Shown here: one piece after another, positions 45,521-54,954 of the stretch
How positions within the stretch are numbered: the first letter of the stretch is position 1
How the letters are laid out: every line of letters starts with the position of its first letter
Origin: Chondrinema litorale
GTDB lineage: Bacteria; Bacteroidota; Bacteroidia; Cytophagales; Flammeovirgaceae
Assembly (NCBI RefSeq): GCF_026250525.1
Contig: NZ_CP111048.1
Location: 186,001 to 250,000, forward strand
DNA length: 64,000 nucleotides
Direction: 5' to 3'
Notes under the pieces: generated by a model
The model's database searches: none
Told to the model about the DNA's origin: nothing
What the model saw: only the letters and a program-made list of their open reading frames with translations
Translations under genes and position numbers: made by a program

Positions 45521-48500
45521 ATGAGGCAATTTTTACTATGTTGCGCTCTCATATTCTGTTGCATGGGTATGGTAGCCGCTCAGGACAAAACTGTTACTGG
45601 GCAAGTAATATCCCAAGAAGATGAAGGTGCACTTCCGGGAGTAAATGTAATAATCAAAGGAACAAATATTGGTGCAGTAACCGATATAGATGGTAATTAC
45701 CGCATTACAGTTCCTGCGAATAGTTCTACGCTGGTTTTTTCTTACATTGGTTTTCAGCAACAAGAAGTTGAAGTAGGCTCCAGGTCACAGATTAATGTAA
45801 CAATGAAAGTCGATGATGAAGTTTTACAAGAAGTGGTTGTAAACGCATTAGGCTTCGAAATCGACAAAAGTAAAGCAGGTAGTTCATTTTCTCAAGTAGA
45901 TGGGAACAAACTTGTAAATTCCGGAGAACCCAACTTGCTCAATAGTATGTCGGGAAAAGCATCGGGAATTAACATCGTACAAAACAGTGGTGACCCCGGA
46001 GCAGGTTCTAGAATTGTAATTAGAGGAGCAACATCTATTACCGGAAATATCCAACCATTAATCGTAATAGATGGTATTCCGATAAATAACGAAACCCACT
46101 TTGGTGAAGGTTGGGGTGGTGCAAACTCTAACTCTGGTTCTGTTGGTAGTGGTGGTGGAGTTACCCAACAATCGAGACTCAACGATATTAACCCAAGCGA
46201 TATAGAATCGATGGAGATATTAAAAGGTGCTTCTGCAGCAGCTTTATGGGGTGCAAGAGCGGCCAATGGTGTAATCGTAATTACTACTAAAAAAGGGAAA
46301 TCATTTACAGGAAAACCATTCTCTATTCAGTTAAATTCTTCCGTTTCTTTTGACAGAATCAACAAAAAAATTCCTTTAAATCAAACTTATGGACAAGGTT
46401 ATAACATGATGTTCAACGAGTCTTCTGGTACTTTCCAACGCTTTTCTTGGGGCGATAAAATTTCAGATAGACCGGGTGGTGCAGATGAATATATTACTGA
46501 CGAAAATGATGAAGATTATATTGGTTATTTTGAATCTCAAGATGGTAATTTAATTTATCGTATTCCAGACGGAACAGCAACTGATCTAAATGGAGGTAAA
46601 AACTCAAGATATACTGGAGACCCTCAAGATTATTTATTCAAAACCGGTTTAACTTTTAATAATTCCATCTCACTAAGCTCTGGTAATGACAAAGGCAATG
46701 TATATGTAAGTTTATCTAATATCAATCAGGATGGTATCATCAAAGAAAACAGTACTTACGAAAGAACAACTGCCCGATTAAATGCAACCAGATACATTGG
46801 TGAAAAAGTAACTGTAACTGCTAGTGCTGCTTACTCAAATACCATGTCAGACAGGATACAAATGGGTTCTAACCTGAGTGGTTTGTTTTTAGGTGGTTTA
46901 AGAACACCATCAGATTTTGATCCGAGCGATTACTATGGTACTTATTATGATGCTGAAGGGAATACATTTACTAATGTGCAAAGACATTTTAGAAATCCTT
47001 GGGGCTCTAAATTTACTACAGGAGCTAATGGAGAATTGTATTCTTCTGCCATTTATGATAATCCTCTTTGGATGATGAACAACATCACCAGTACAGCAGA
47101 AGTAGATAGATTTATAGGAAAACTGGAATTAGGAGTAAATCCTTTTGAATGGCTAAACCTAACTGCCAGATGGGGAATAGATTCATATACTGATGGTCGT
47201 AAAGATTATTTCCCTGCTATTTCTGCGGGTGAAAACTCAGGAGGTCGCTATACCAAAGAAACCATACAAGAGCGCCAAATGAACTTCGATTTAATTGCCA
47301 ACATGCAACACCGTTTCTCAGATAATTTCGAAATAAACGGTTTGGTTGGTACTTCGCTAAACCAACGTGTTTTTGATGATCATGGACTAACCATACTTGC
47401 ATTTACCAATCCAAATTCGCCACCAGTTTTAAATAATGCTCCTGCGGGAAATTATCAAGGATTAAGCAGCTTTGAAGAAATCCGCTCACAAAGTGTTTAC
47501 GGTTCTGCCACAGTAGGATTATTAAATCAAGTATATATAACAGGTAGTTTAAGAGCAGATGCTTTCTCTACTTTGCCAGAAGATGATAATCTATTCTTAT
47601 TTGGTGCAGTAGATGTTGCATGGCAGTTTCATAACCTAATTCCACAAAATAACATTCTTACTTTTGGTAAGGCCAGAGTGAGTTATGGCGAAGTAGGTAG
47701 ATCACCGTCACCATACATTACCTCTACCGATATTATTATTCCTGACCCGAACTTTAGAGGTTATGGAGAAGGTTGGGGACCTGCAATAGATCCAGCTTCT
47801 TATGGTGGTGGAATTGCCAGAAGTAATGTTGCTGGTAACCCGAATATAGAGCCGGAAATTAAGAAAGAAATGGAAGTTGGTTTAGACTTAAAGTTTTTCA
47901 ACGACAAATTAAGTTTAACAGCGAATGCTTATAGTAATAAGGTTGAAAATGCGATTATTCAGGTTGATCAGCCACCGGCCACTGGTTTTGTTTCTCAAAT
48001 TGCAAACGCAGCCACTATTGAGAATAAAGGAATTGAACTAGAAGCTTCATTGGATTTATTAAATAGAGATGGTTTTAACTGGACAGCTTATGCCAACTGG
48101 ACAAAAAACCGTAATGAGGTTACAGATATGTCTGGTGTAGAAAGTATCTCTTTAGGTGGATTTAGCGGTACAAGTTCTAGAGCTGTACTAAATGAGCAAT
48201 TGGGTGTAATTTGGGGTGTGGCATTTGAAAGAGACGAAGCTGGAAATTATGTTTTAGATGAGCAAGGTTTCCCAACACAAGCAAATACACCAAAAGTAAT
48301 TGGCGATCCTAATCCAGATTGGAGAGGTGGTATTGGTAGTAGATTTTCATTTAAGAACTTCTCTTTAAACATACTATTTGAAACTAGCCAAGGAGCCGAA
48401 ATGTGGAATGGTACACTAGGTGCATTAACATGGTTTGGTACTGCAGGCTTCACTACAAATACTGTAACACTTACAGCAGATCAGGCAAATGCTTTACAAG

Positions 48501-48952
48501 TTTACAAAGAAGGTTTATTGGTTGATCCAGATAATCCAACTGTGTCTGCATATTACCCACATGCACAAAACGATGATGGTACTTATACTGTAAGAGGTGA
48601 GGTGAAAGATTTTGGCGGTGGCGAAGTATTCGTTGATGAAAACTGGTATGTATGGGGCTTAGGTTCTTCATTTACAGGACCAGATGAAAGTAGTATTGAA
48701 GATGCTTCGTGGACTCGTTTACGTGAGCTTACGCTTTCATATACTTTTAACTCTCAAGCATTTAGAGACAAAACTAAACTCCAAAACCTAACACTTTCAT
48801 TTACAGGTAGAAACCTAGCACTTTGGACAGATTATTCTGGTGTTGATCCAGACACAAACCTAACTGGTGGTGGTAGAAACGCAATAGGTCTAGATTACTT
48901 TAACAATCCGGCAACACGCTCATTCATCTTTAAACTTTCAGCTACTTATTAA
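45521..48952 (+). CDS. SusC/RagA-type TonB-dependent outer-membrane receptor
   Basis: 1143 aa. Signal peptide to about residue 20 (MGMVAAQ). A carboxypeptidase-regulatory-like beta-sandwich spans 23-105 (TVTGQVISQEDEGALPGVNV), typical of SusC proteins. The plug domain spans about 115-260, with PLIVIDGIPINN and the SusC signature DIESMEILKGASAAALWGARAANGVIVITTKKG. The remainder is the 22-strand beta-barrel, ending in an aromatic strand (FIFKLSATY). It works with the SusD-like lipoprotein encoded 11 bp downstream to import large nutrients using TonB energy. No glycosidase, protease or anti-sigma gene adjoins, so the substrate cannot be predicted. Confidence 0.95.
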   Translation: MRQFLLCCALIFCCMGMVAAQDKTVTGQVISQEDEGALPGVNVIIKGTNIGAVTDIDGNYRITVPANSSTLVFSYIGFQQQEVEVGSRSQINVTMKVDDEVLQEVVVNALGFEIDKSKAGSSFSQVDGNKLVNSGEPNLLNSMSGKASGINIVQNSGDPGAGSRIVIRGATSITGNIQPLIVIDGIPINNETHFGEGWGGANSNSGSVGSGGGVTQQSRLNDINPSDIESMEILKGASAAALWGARAANGVIVITTKKGKSFTGKPFSIQLNSSVSFDRINKKIPLNQTYGQGYNMMFNESSGTFQRFSWGDKISDRPGGADEYITDENDEDYIGYFESQDGNLIYRIPDGTATDLNGGKNSRYTGDPQDYLFKTGLTFNNSISLSSGNDKGNVYVSLSNINQDGIIKENSTYERTTARLNATRYIGEKVTVTASAAYSNTMSDRIQMGSNLSGLFLGGLRTPSDFDPSDYYGTYYDAEGNTFTNVQRHFRNPWGSKFTTGANGELYSSAIYDNPLWMMNNITSTAEVDRFIGKLELGVNPFEWLNLTARWGIDSYTDGRKDYFPAISAGENSGGRYTKETIQERQMNFDLIANMQHRFSDNFEINGLVGTSLNQRVFDDHGLTILAFTNPNSPPVLNNAPAGNYQGLSSFEEIRSQSVYGSATVGLLNQVYITGSLRADAFSTLPEDDNLFLFGAVDVAWQFHNLIPQNNILTFGKARVSYGEVGRSPSPYITSTDIIIPDPNFRGYGEGWGPAIDPASYGGGIARSNVAGNPNIEPEIKKEMEVGLDLKFFNDKLSLTANAYSNKVENAIIQVDQPPATGFVSQIANAATIENKGIELEASLDLLNRDGFNWTAYANWTKNRNEVTDMSGVESISLGGFSGTSSRAVLNEQLGVIWGVAFERDEAGNYVLDEQGFPTQANTPKVIGDPNPDWRGGIGSRFSFKNFSLNILFETSQGAEMWNGTLGALTWFGTAGFTTNTVTLTADQANALQVYKEGLLVDPDNPTVSAYYPHAQNDDGTYTVRGEVKDFGGGEVFVDENWYVWGLGSSFTGPDESSIEDASWTRLRELTLSYTFNSQAFRDKTKLQNLTLSFTGRNLALWTDYSGVDPDTNLTGGGRNAIGLDYFNNPATRSFIFKLSATY

Positions 48953-48963
48953 TCAGAATTGTT

Positions 48964-50343
48964 ATGCGAAAATTTAAATATATTTTATCCTTACTTTTGG
49001 TCGCTACCATGGGAACATCTTGTTCTAATTATGTAGATGGACTCCTAGACGACCCTAATAATGCATCTGATGGCCCACTAAACGGCTTTGTAAGAACTGC
49101 ACTTTCTGTTTCTATTATCGCACACGAAGGTGAAGATACCCGACTTGGTTGCATTTGGGCTCAGCAATTTACAGGTTCTGCATTGCAGTACAGTGGTTAC
49201 AATATTTATAACATTACAGCGCAAGATTTCGACTGGGATAATAAATATTATGGAACTATTCAAAACGCAGAATTAGCCATAGAAAAAGCTGAAGAAGTTG
49301 ACAACAGATTGGTAATTGGTATAATGCAAATTGTAAAAGCACATACTTTTGCACTGTTAGCAGCTGGCTATGGTGATATCCCATTTGCAGAGGCAAACAA
49401 GTTTATGGAGTTCCCTGATCCACTTTACGACGATCAAATGTCTGTGTATACAGGTGTTTTATCTTTAATTGATGAAGCTATTGTAAACTTGGAAAGTAAT
49501 ATCGGTACAACTGCCGGCGATTTTGTATATGAAGGTGATGCTGCCAAATGGATACAAGTAGCAAACACTTTAAAAGCCAGATTGTATTTACATACTGGAG
49601 ATTATACGAGTGCAATTACAGCAGCAGAATCTGGAATTTTAGATGCAGCAGATAGTTATAATGCTTTGCATATTGGTGGTTCTTATAATGGTGACGTAAA
49701 TGTTTGGTATTCTTTCCAAGTACTTGATAGACCGGGTGATATGACGGCCAATAACGCCTATTTACCTCAATTGCTAGATACAAGAAAAACGATTTACAGA
49801 GGAAATGATAAGACTGATGAAAGTGCCAGATTCCAGTATATGTTTGGCGATTTACCAGATGATGGAAGTACATATGATTTGAATATTGATGATGGTATGT
49901 TTACATCAACTTCCTCATACCCTTTAATTACTTATGAAGAAAATCTATTAATACTAGCTGAGACAAAATTGAGAAACTCTGATACCGATGGTGCTTTGGA
50001 AGAGCTAAATGAATTGAGAAGCTATTTGGCAACCAAATTCGGAGCTACTTACGACGATTATGTAATGGCAGATTTTGAAACTGGTGGCATTGAACATATT
50101 GATGGCAGTACAGCAGAAAACGCTTTACTTATGGAGATAATTGAAGAGCGTTATGTGACATTAGCTGCACAAATGGAAGTATTTAACGATTTGAGAAGAA
50201 CTGATAATATGTTAGGTTTATCTCCAACTTCTGGCTCACAATTTCCTAAGCGATTTTTGTATCCACAAGATGAGCTAAATACGAATGATAATGCGCCCGA
50301 TCCTATTCCAGGATTATTTGAAACTACAGACTTGTTTCAATAA
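48964..50343 (+). CDS. SusD/RagB-like nutrient-binding outer-membrane lipoprotein
   Basis: 459 aa. The lipobox MGTSC places the lipid-anchored Cys at position 20. The helical, TPR-like body is of the shorter SusD-like group (SusD-like_2 type), with IGIMQIVKAHTFALLAAGYGDIPFAEA, the substrate-lid-facing segment DDQMSVYTGVLSLIDEAI, and a C-terminal ALLMEIIEERYVTLAAQMEVFNDLRRTDNM. It caps the SusC barrel and binds the ligand at the cell surface. Same operon as SusC, with a terminator after it. Confidence 0.93.
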   Translation: MRKFKYILSLLLVATMGTSCSNYVDGLLDDPNNASDGPLNGFVRTALSVSIIAHEGEDTRLGCIWAQQFTGSALQYSGYNIYNITAQDFDWDNKYYGTIQNAELAIEKAEEVDNRLVIGIMQIVKAHTFALLAAGYGDIPFAEANKFMEFPDPLYDDQMSVYTGVLSLIDEAIVNLESNIGTTAGDFVYEGDAAKWIQVANTLKARLYLHTGDYTSAITAAESGILDAADSYNALHIGGSYNGDVNVWYSFQVLDRPGDMTANNAYLPQLLDTRKTIYRGNDKTDESARFQYMFGDLPDDGSTYDLNIDDGMFTSTSSYPLITYEENLLILAETKLRNSDTDGALEELNELRSYLATKFGATYDDYVMADFETGGIEHIDGSTAENALLMEIIEERYVTLAAQMEVFNDLRRTDNMLGLSPTSGSQFPKRFLYPQDELNTNDNAPDPIPGLFETTDLFQ

Positions 50344-50365
50344 CTTCTCTCATTAAATAAAATTT

Positions 50366-50398
50366 AGAGGAGTCCTTTTTAGGGTTCCTCTTTTTTTT
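50366..50398 (+). terminator. Rho-independent terminator after SusC/SusD operon
   Basis: agaggagtcc (50366-50375) pairs with gggttcctct (50382-50391) with two G-U pairs, followed by eight or more T residues. Confidence 0.82.
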
Positions 50399-50469
50399 AT
50401 ATAATTGATATAAAATTGTTATTTTTAATTTGTTTCCCCTTTTAAACAAAATTTACCCAAGTAAAATAA

Positions 50470-50691
50470 ATGCTTGCAGCCTTATTCAGAATTAGAAAGT
50501 ATAAAATTGCTGTGTTTCCAAATCATTATCAGCTATATGTAAAATTGGTTCGCTTTGGAAAATTCCAACCTCTAGATGGCACTAAAGTAACTTTCGATCC
50601 AAACGATTTAGATAGCCAACTAGAAGCCATGCAAAATATCGAATTAATGAAGCGACAATTGATTTTGAGGCATAAACCTGAGTTTATCTAG
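50470..50691 (+). CDS. Small hypothetical protein
   Basis: 73 aa, ATG start, in a free intergenic slot with no larger overlapping frame. It is basic and soluble: KYKIAVFPNHYQLYVKLVRFGKFQPLDG followed by an acidic/helical part, TFDPNDLDSQLEAMQNIELMK. No family is recognised, and there is no signal peptide. The even amino-acid composition and strand-then-helix pattern support a real gene. It is followed 60 bp later by a Crp-like regulator. Confidence 0.55.
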   Translation: MLAALFRIRKYKIAVFPNHYQLYVKLVRFGKFQPLDGTKVTFDPNDLDSQLEAMQNIELMKRQLILRHKPEFI

Positions 50692-50751
50692 AAAATTTCA
50701 CTAGATTAAGCAATCTATTTTAATGATTTACTAAAGCCAATTCCATCAATT

Positions 50752-51330
50752 ATGGAAAATGCAGCTATTAAATTTATCTCTCAATTTATTACGCTTAGCA
50801 AAGAGGATGAAGAAATTCTTCTCAAATTGAACTTGGTAAAAGAATTTAAAAAAGGTACCAATCTTTTAAAAGAAGGCGAATTGGCTAAAAACTGTTATCT
50901 GGTTTTAAAGGGTTGTATCAGGTCTTATTATTTAGTAGATGGAGAAGAAAAAATAACAGAATTTTACACTGAACATCAACCAGTTACACCAGTAAGTTAC
51001 ACTACTAAAAAGCCCTCTGAATACTATTTAGAAACTTTAGAAGATTGCATTCTTTCACTCGGCACACCAGCATCCACAAAAGAACTTATTAAGCAATTTC
51101 CAAGAATTGAAACAGTAAGCCTCTTCATTAGCAATCAGTTGTTAGTGAATAGTCAAGTATCTTTTGATAATTACAGAAATCTTTCTCCCGAACAACGCTA
51201 TTTTAAGCTACTCGAAACAAGACAAGATTTATGTAACAGAGTGCCGCAATATATGCTGGCGAGTTATCTGGGCATTCAACCTCAATCTTTAAGTAGAATC
51301 CGCAGGAGAATTAAAGAAAATAAAGTGTAA
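50752..51330 (+). CDS. Crp/Fnr-family transcriptional regulator
   Basis: 192 aa. The N-terminal cyclic-nucleotide-binding-like beta-roll spans about 20-110 (FKKGTNLLKEGELAKNCYLVLKGCIRSYY), in which the phosphate-binding Arg of true cAMP receptors is not evident. A dimerisation helix follows, then a short winged HTH at about 165-187 (QYMLASYLGIQPQSLSRIRRR). This is the small Bacteroidota Crp-like group that senses unknown ligands. The next gene, an oxidoreductase, starts 78 bp downstream on the same strand and may be its target. Confidence 0.9.
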   Translation: MENAAIKFISQFITLSKEDEEILLKLNLVKEFKKGTNLLKEGELAKNCYLVLKGCIRSYYLVDGEEKITEFYTEHQPVTPVSYTTKKPSEYYLETLEDCILSLGTPASTKELIKQFPRIETVSLFISNQLLVNSQVSFDNYRNLSPEQRYFKLLETRQDLCNRVPQYMLASYLGIQPQSLSRIRRRIKENKV

Positions 51331-51408
51331 AATTTTTTCCTTTATTAACTAAGGTTAATTGAATTGCTCATTAGTTATCACTCCTTTGCTGCAAACATCT
51401 ATGCAATT

Positions 51409-52380
51409 ATGAAAGCAGTTATTTGCACTAAATATGGAGCTCCAGAAGTATTACAAATTAGAGAAGTACCCAAACCAATTCCAAGACCCAATGAGATTTT
51501 AATTAAGATAAAATCGACCACAGTTACGGTGGCAGATTTTCGGGTGAGAAGTTTTACCATACCACTAATTTTCTGGTTGCCAGCCAGATTAATGTTAGGT
51601 ATTAGCAAACCTAGAAAACCAATTTTAGGTGTAGAACTTTCAGGAGTGATAGAAGCATTAGGGGATCAAGTAAAAAACTTTCAGCAGGGAGATGAAGTAT
51701 TTGCAGCCACATTGAACGAGTTTGGTGCTTATGCAGAATATATCTGTTTGGCAGAAACTAAAACTATTGCGCTTAAACCGGCTCAATTATCTTTTAATGA
51801 AGCAGCAGCCATTCCAATTGGAGCCAGAACAGCTTTGCATTATTTGAAAAAAGCAAACTTGAAACCAGGTGAAAAAACCTTGATATATGGTGCCTCTGGC
51901 AGTGTGGGTTCATATGCTGTGCAATTAGCAAAATATTTTGGTGCTGAAGTTACAGGCGTTTGCAGTAATAAAAATAAAGGCTTAATAAAATCACTCGGTG
52001 CAGATAAAGTGATTGCTTATGATCAAGCTACATTCTTAAACCAATTAGAAATGTATGATGTGATTTTTATCGCTGTAGATAAATGGGCTTTTAAAGAATG
52101 TAGCAAATTTTTAAAGAAAGGGGGAACCTATATTAACATTACACAACCTATTAAAAGTCCGAAAATGATTTGGGCATCATTCACTAAAAACTTTAAATTT
52201 TTGATGGGAGAAAATGTGGATGAGTCAGCAGAAAGTTTGACTTGGTTGGCTAACCTTGCTGTGCAGAGAAAGCTCAATCCAGTAATAGACAAAGTATATA
52301 AATTGGATGAAATTAGAGAAGCTCATGGCTATGTTGAAAGCGGGCATAAAAAAGGAAATATAGTGATAGAAGTTGGTTGA
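51409..52380 (+). CDS. NAD(P)-dependent medium-chain dehydrogenase/quinone oxidoreductase
   Basis: 323 aa from the ATG at 51409. An in-frame ATT/CTC stretch upstream adds residues unlike the family. N-terminal GroES-like fold with MKAVICTKYGAPEVLQIREV, a catalytic-domain signature GVELSGVIEALG, and the Rossmann motif GASGSVGSYAVQLAK at about 154-168. No zinc-binding Cys-His set is seen, which points to the zinc-free quinone oxidoreductase/reductase branch. It probably reduces quinones or reactive enones with NADPH. The upstream Crp-like gene may regulate it. Confidence 0.88.
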   Translation: MKAVICTKYGAPEVLQIREVPKPIPRPNEILIKIKSTTVTVADFRVRSFTIPLIFWLPARLMLGISKPRKPILGVELSGVIEALGDQVKNFQQGDEVFAATLNEFGAYAEYICLAETKTIALKPAQLSFNEAAAIPIGARTALHYLKKANLKPGEKTLIYGASGSVGSYAVQLAKYFGAEVTGVCSNKNKGLIKSLGADKVIAYDQATFLNQLEMYDVIFIAVDKWAFKECSKFLKKGGTYINITQPIKSPKMIWASFTKNFKFLMGENVDESAESLTWLANLAVQRKLNPVIDKVYKLDEIREAHGYVESGHKKGNIVIEVG

Positions 52381-52629
52381 AAATTCTGCTTTGATTATGA
52401 GTTAATTTGATTGTGAACAAAGTATGAATTTTCAATAAAACAATTTAAAAAATGTTAAAACATTTAAAATTATAACTTATTGATTATCAGTAAATAAATA
52501 CATATAACAATGTAATTATATGTTTAAACAGTAATTAGTGTTGTAATTTTATTGTTGCATAGGAAACAAAGTCAGTTTTATTGGAGTTTATTATACATAA
52601 AATATTTAAACCTAAACAATAAACATACG

Positions 52630-53412
52630 ATGAAAGACAAAGTTGTAGTGATCACAGGAGCAGCAATGGGATTAGGATTTGCTGTAGCGAAAGAATTGGC
52701 ATCAAGGGGATCAAAATTGGTTCTTGTTGATTATAATGAGGAAAAGTTGAATGAGGCAAATGATGCAATTTTGAAAGATTTTCCAGAAACAAAAACTTTA
52801 CTGGTAACTGCTGATGTATCTAGCGAAGAAGCTGTAAAATCTTATGTAGATAAAACGGTAAAGGAATTTGGCAAAATTGATGGATTTTACAACAATGCTG
52901 GTATCGAAGGAAAACAAGCTTCTTTAACCGAATACGACATAAATATATTTAAAAAGGTAATAGATATTAACTTAAATGGTGTTTATTACGGCTTGCGTTA
53001 CATCATTCCTGTAATGCAAAAGCAAAATTTTGGACGAATTGTAAACGTAGCTTCTGTTGGAGGTATAAGAGGTGTATTAAACCAAACTCCATATGTAGCT
53101 AGTAAGCACGCTGTATCGGGTATGACGAAACAAGCTGCCTTAGAATACGGCAAAGATGGAATTTTAACCAATGCCATTGCACCAGGAGCGATTCTTACAC
53201 CGATGGTAGCAGAAGCTTTTAAACAGGTGAACCCAGAGAATCCTGCAAAAGCAGAAGAAAATTATGCATCTAGAAATCCAACTCGCAGATTAGGTAAGCC
53301 AGAAGAGGTTGCTAAGCTTGTAACATTTTTATTAAGTGAAGAAAATGGTTATGTGAGTGGACAAACCATAGCCATTGATGGTGGCGAATCTAATATGTAT
53401 GGAAATGCATAA
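52630..53412 (+). CDS. Short-chain dehydrogenase/reductase (SDR)
   Basis: 260 aa from the ATG at 52630; the open frame upstream to 52552 is not family-like. Classical SDR: the nucleotide-binding TGAAMGLG at 9-16, NNAG at 88-91, and catalytic Ser142, Tyr155 and Lys159 (YVASK). The C-terminal segment YVSGQTIAIDGGES is typical. Asp in VLVDYNEEKL after the second strand suggests NAD rather than NADP preference. The substrate is unknown. About 250 bp of AT-rich sequence upstream holds its promoter; no other gene is seen there. Confidence 0.93.
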   Translation: MKDKVVVITGAAMGLGFAVAKELASRGSKLVLVDYNEEKLNEANDAILKDFPETKTLLVTADVSSEEAVKSYVDKTVKEFGKIDGFYNNAGIEGKQASLTEYDINIFKKVIDINLNGVYYGLRYIIPVMQKQNFGRIVNVASVGGIRGVLNQTPYVASKHAVSGMTKQAALEYGKDGILTNAIAPGAILTPMVAEAFKQVNPENPAKAEENYASRNPTRRLGKPEEVAKLVTFLLSEENGYVSGQTIAIDGGESNMYGNA

Positions 53413-53436
53413 ATTTGGTGTTCTATTGCGATATAG

Positions 53437-53470
53437 GCCTTAATCTTTTTTTAGATTAAGGCTTTTTTTA
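53437..53470 (+). terminator. Rho-independent terminator after SDR gene
   Basis: gccttaatct (53437-53446) and its exact complement (53453-53462) enclose a T6 loop, followed by a T tract. Confidence 0.85.
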
Positions 53471-53551
53471 TTTTGTACTTTTTTAATATATTGAAAAAGA
53501 TAAATATGAACTAACACGTGTTTAATAGTATGACAATCAGTAAATTGGGCA

Positions 53552-54010
53552 ATGAAGATAAACATATTAGACCACAATAATATAGACCAAATTATAAAGA
53601 TTGCCAATTGGTATTACGAGGAGTGGCAAACACCAGTAAACAAAACAGTCAATCGACTAATGCAACAAGCAGATAGTGATACCCTAGTGCAATTAACCAT
53701 TACCATTGACGACGAACTCGTTGGTACAGGGGGCATACGAAATAAAGTAAATATCCTCAACAGGTATGAAAGCCTCACAAAGTACAAACCCTGGATATCT
53801 CTTTTTTATATAGCTAAAGAATACAGAAACCAAGGCTTAGGTACTATCTTATTAGATAAGTTAGAGCAATATGCTAAAGAAATAAAACTGACTGATCTTT
53901 ATCTTTATACCTTTACTGCTGAGTCTATGTATAAGCGCTGTGGCTGGAAGGTGATACAAAGAGTTATCTACAAAAATCACGATACAGCGATTATGCAGAA
54001 ACTCTTATAA
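53552..54010 (+). CDS. GNAT-family N-acetyltransferase
   Basis: 152 aa. GNAT fold: N-terminal strand and helix, the central PWISLFYIAKEYRNQGLGTILLDKLEQYA with the acetyl-CoA pyrophosphate-binding motif (R/Q)xxGxG as RNQGLG, and the closing FTAESMYKRCGWKVIQR segment typical of motif B. It acetylates an amine of an unknown small molecule or protein. The gene is alone, with the converging lipoprotein gene ending 15 bp beyond. Confidence 0.88.
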   Translation: MKINILDHNNIDQIIKIANWYYEEWQTPVNKTVNRLMQQADSDTLVQLTITIDDELVGTGGIRNKVNILNRYESLTKYKPWISLFYIAKEYRNQGLGTILLDKLEQYAKEIKLTDLYLYTFTAESMYKRCGWKVIQRVIYKNHDTAIMQKLL

Positions 54011-54025
54011 CATATCTAAACTTTG

Positions 54026-54913
54026 TTACTCGACTTCTCTTACACATAAGCATCTCATTTTATCATTGGCAGAGGCAGATCTTTGTACGATTAAATATGG
54101 TCTATCTTGAGTGGTATAGTAAGATTTTAGGTATACTCCATAATAAGGATCACCAGTATATATGGCTTCTGTGGAGCTCCAAAATTCAAATCTATTTTCG
54201 TCTATATCTACTAAATTTAGCCTACTCACTACAGAGTCTATTTCTACAATAGCAGGTAAATACCAATCATCGTAGCCATAAGCATTCAGGTTTGCACAAA
54301 ATTCAGATACTTGCCTAAAAGATTCCCTCATCCTCGAATCTGCAACAGCATAACCGGCTATAATTTTTTGTGTGTTTGAGTATCCATCAATAAAGTCAAA
54401 AGCTTCAAATTGTGGAGCAATATAGAATGTAGCAACAGATTCAGGTATAAAAGCTTGAGGATATACCATTAGCTGTTTTTGCGGAAACTTTAAGGTTTCT
54501 AAACTGCTTGCTGTACTAAATTCGAAAACATCGCTTTCAGTAATTATCTTTTCTAATTCTTTAATTCTAATTTGCCAATAGAATTTTGTATCAAGATCAA
54601 GTGCTTTACTTTCAGTGTGAGTTTTATAAAAAATATTGGTATCTAATTCTACAAGTTCATCAGGATTTGTACCAATCAATAATACATATTGGGCATAATT
54701 ATTACTTTCTAATTCAAGCTCATTTTTGATAACCTTCCATCTAAATTTGAAACCTAACTCAACATTTTCTGCATTTATCGGAGGGTAAACAGGAATAACT
54801 TCAATATTATTTGGTTCGGGATCATCTTCTTCGCAGCCCAATAAAATAAAGCTTATGAATATAATTTTGACGAATAAAAAGATTTTATTGCTGGTTAAAT
54901 TAATTTGTGTCAT
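54026..54913 (-). CDS. Surface lipoprotein with Fn3-like and Lcl/DUF1566-like domains, copy 1
   Basis: 295 aa. Signal peptide and lipobox with the lipidated Cys27, followed directly by EEDD: an acidic stretch just after the Cys is the Bacteroidota surface-export signal, so the protein is probably displayed on the cell surface. The middle (VYPPINAENVELGFKFRWK to ITESDVFEFSTAS, about 40-140) resembles a fibronectin-III-like module. The C-terminal part has GYDDWYLPAIVEI, FEFWSSTE and MRCLCVRE, the hallmark of Lcl/DUF1566 C-terminal (lectin-like) domains. It is a paralogue of the neighbouring gene, and the 32 bp around the start codon are identical in both. Confidence 0.82.
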   Translation of the reverse strand: MTQINLTSNKIFLFVKIIFISFILLGCEEDDPEPNNIEVIPVYPPINAENVELGFKFRWKVIKNELELESNNYAQYVLLIGTNPDELVELDTNIFYKTHTESKALDLDTKFYWQIRIKELEKIITESDVFEFSTASSLETLKFPQKQLMVYPQAFIPESVATFYIAPQFEAFDFIDGYSNTQKIIAGYAVADSRMRESFRQVSEFCANLNAYGYDDWYLPAIVEIDSVVSRLNLVDIDENRFEFWSSTEAIYTGDPYYGVYLKSYYTTQDRPYLIVQRSASANDKMRCLCVREVE

Positions 54914-54925
54914 TGCGCTAGGGTT
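54894..54925 (-). repeat. 32-bp identical start-codon box, copy 1
   Basis: This 32-bp segment, spanning the start codon of the lipoprotein gene (20 coding bp plus 12 bp upstream, aaccctagcgca read toward the start), is repeated exactly at 55817-55848 in front of the paralogue. Confidence 0.75.
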
Positions 54926-54954
54926 TTAAAGTTAGTTATTTTAAAGTGAGGTTT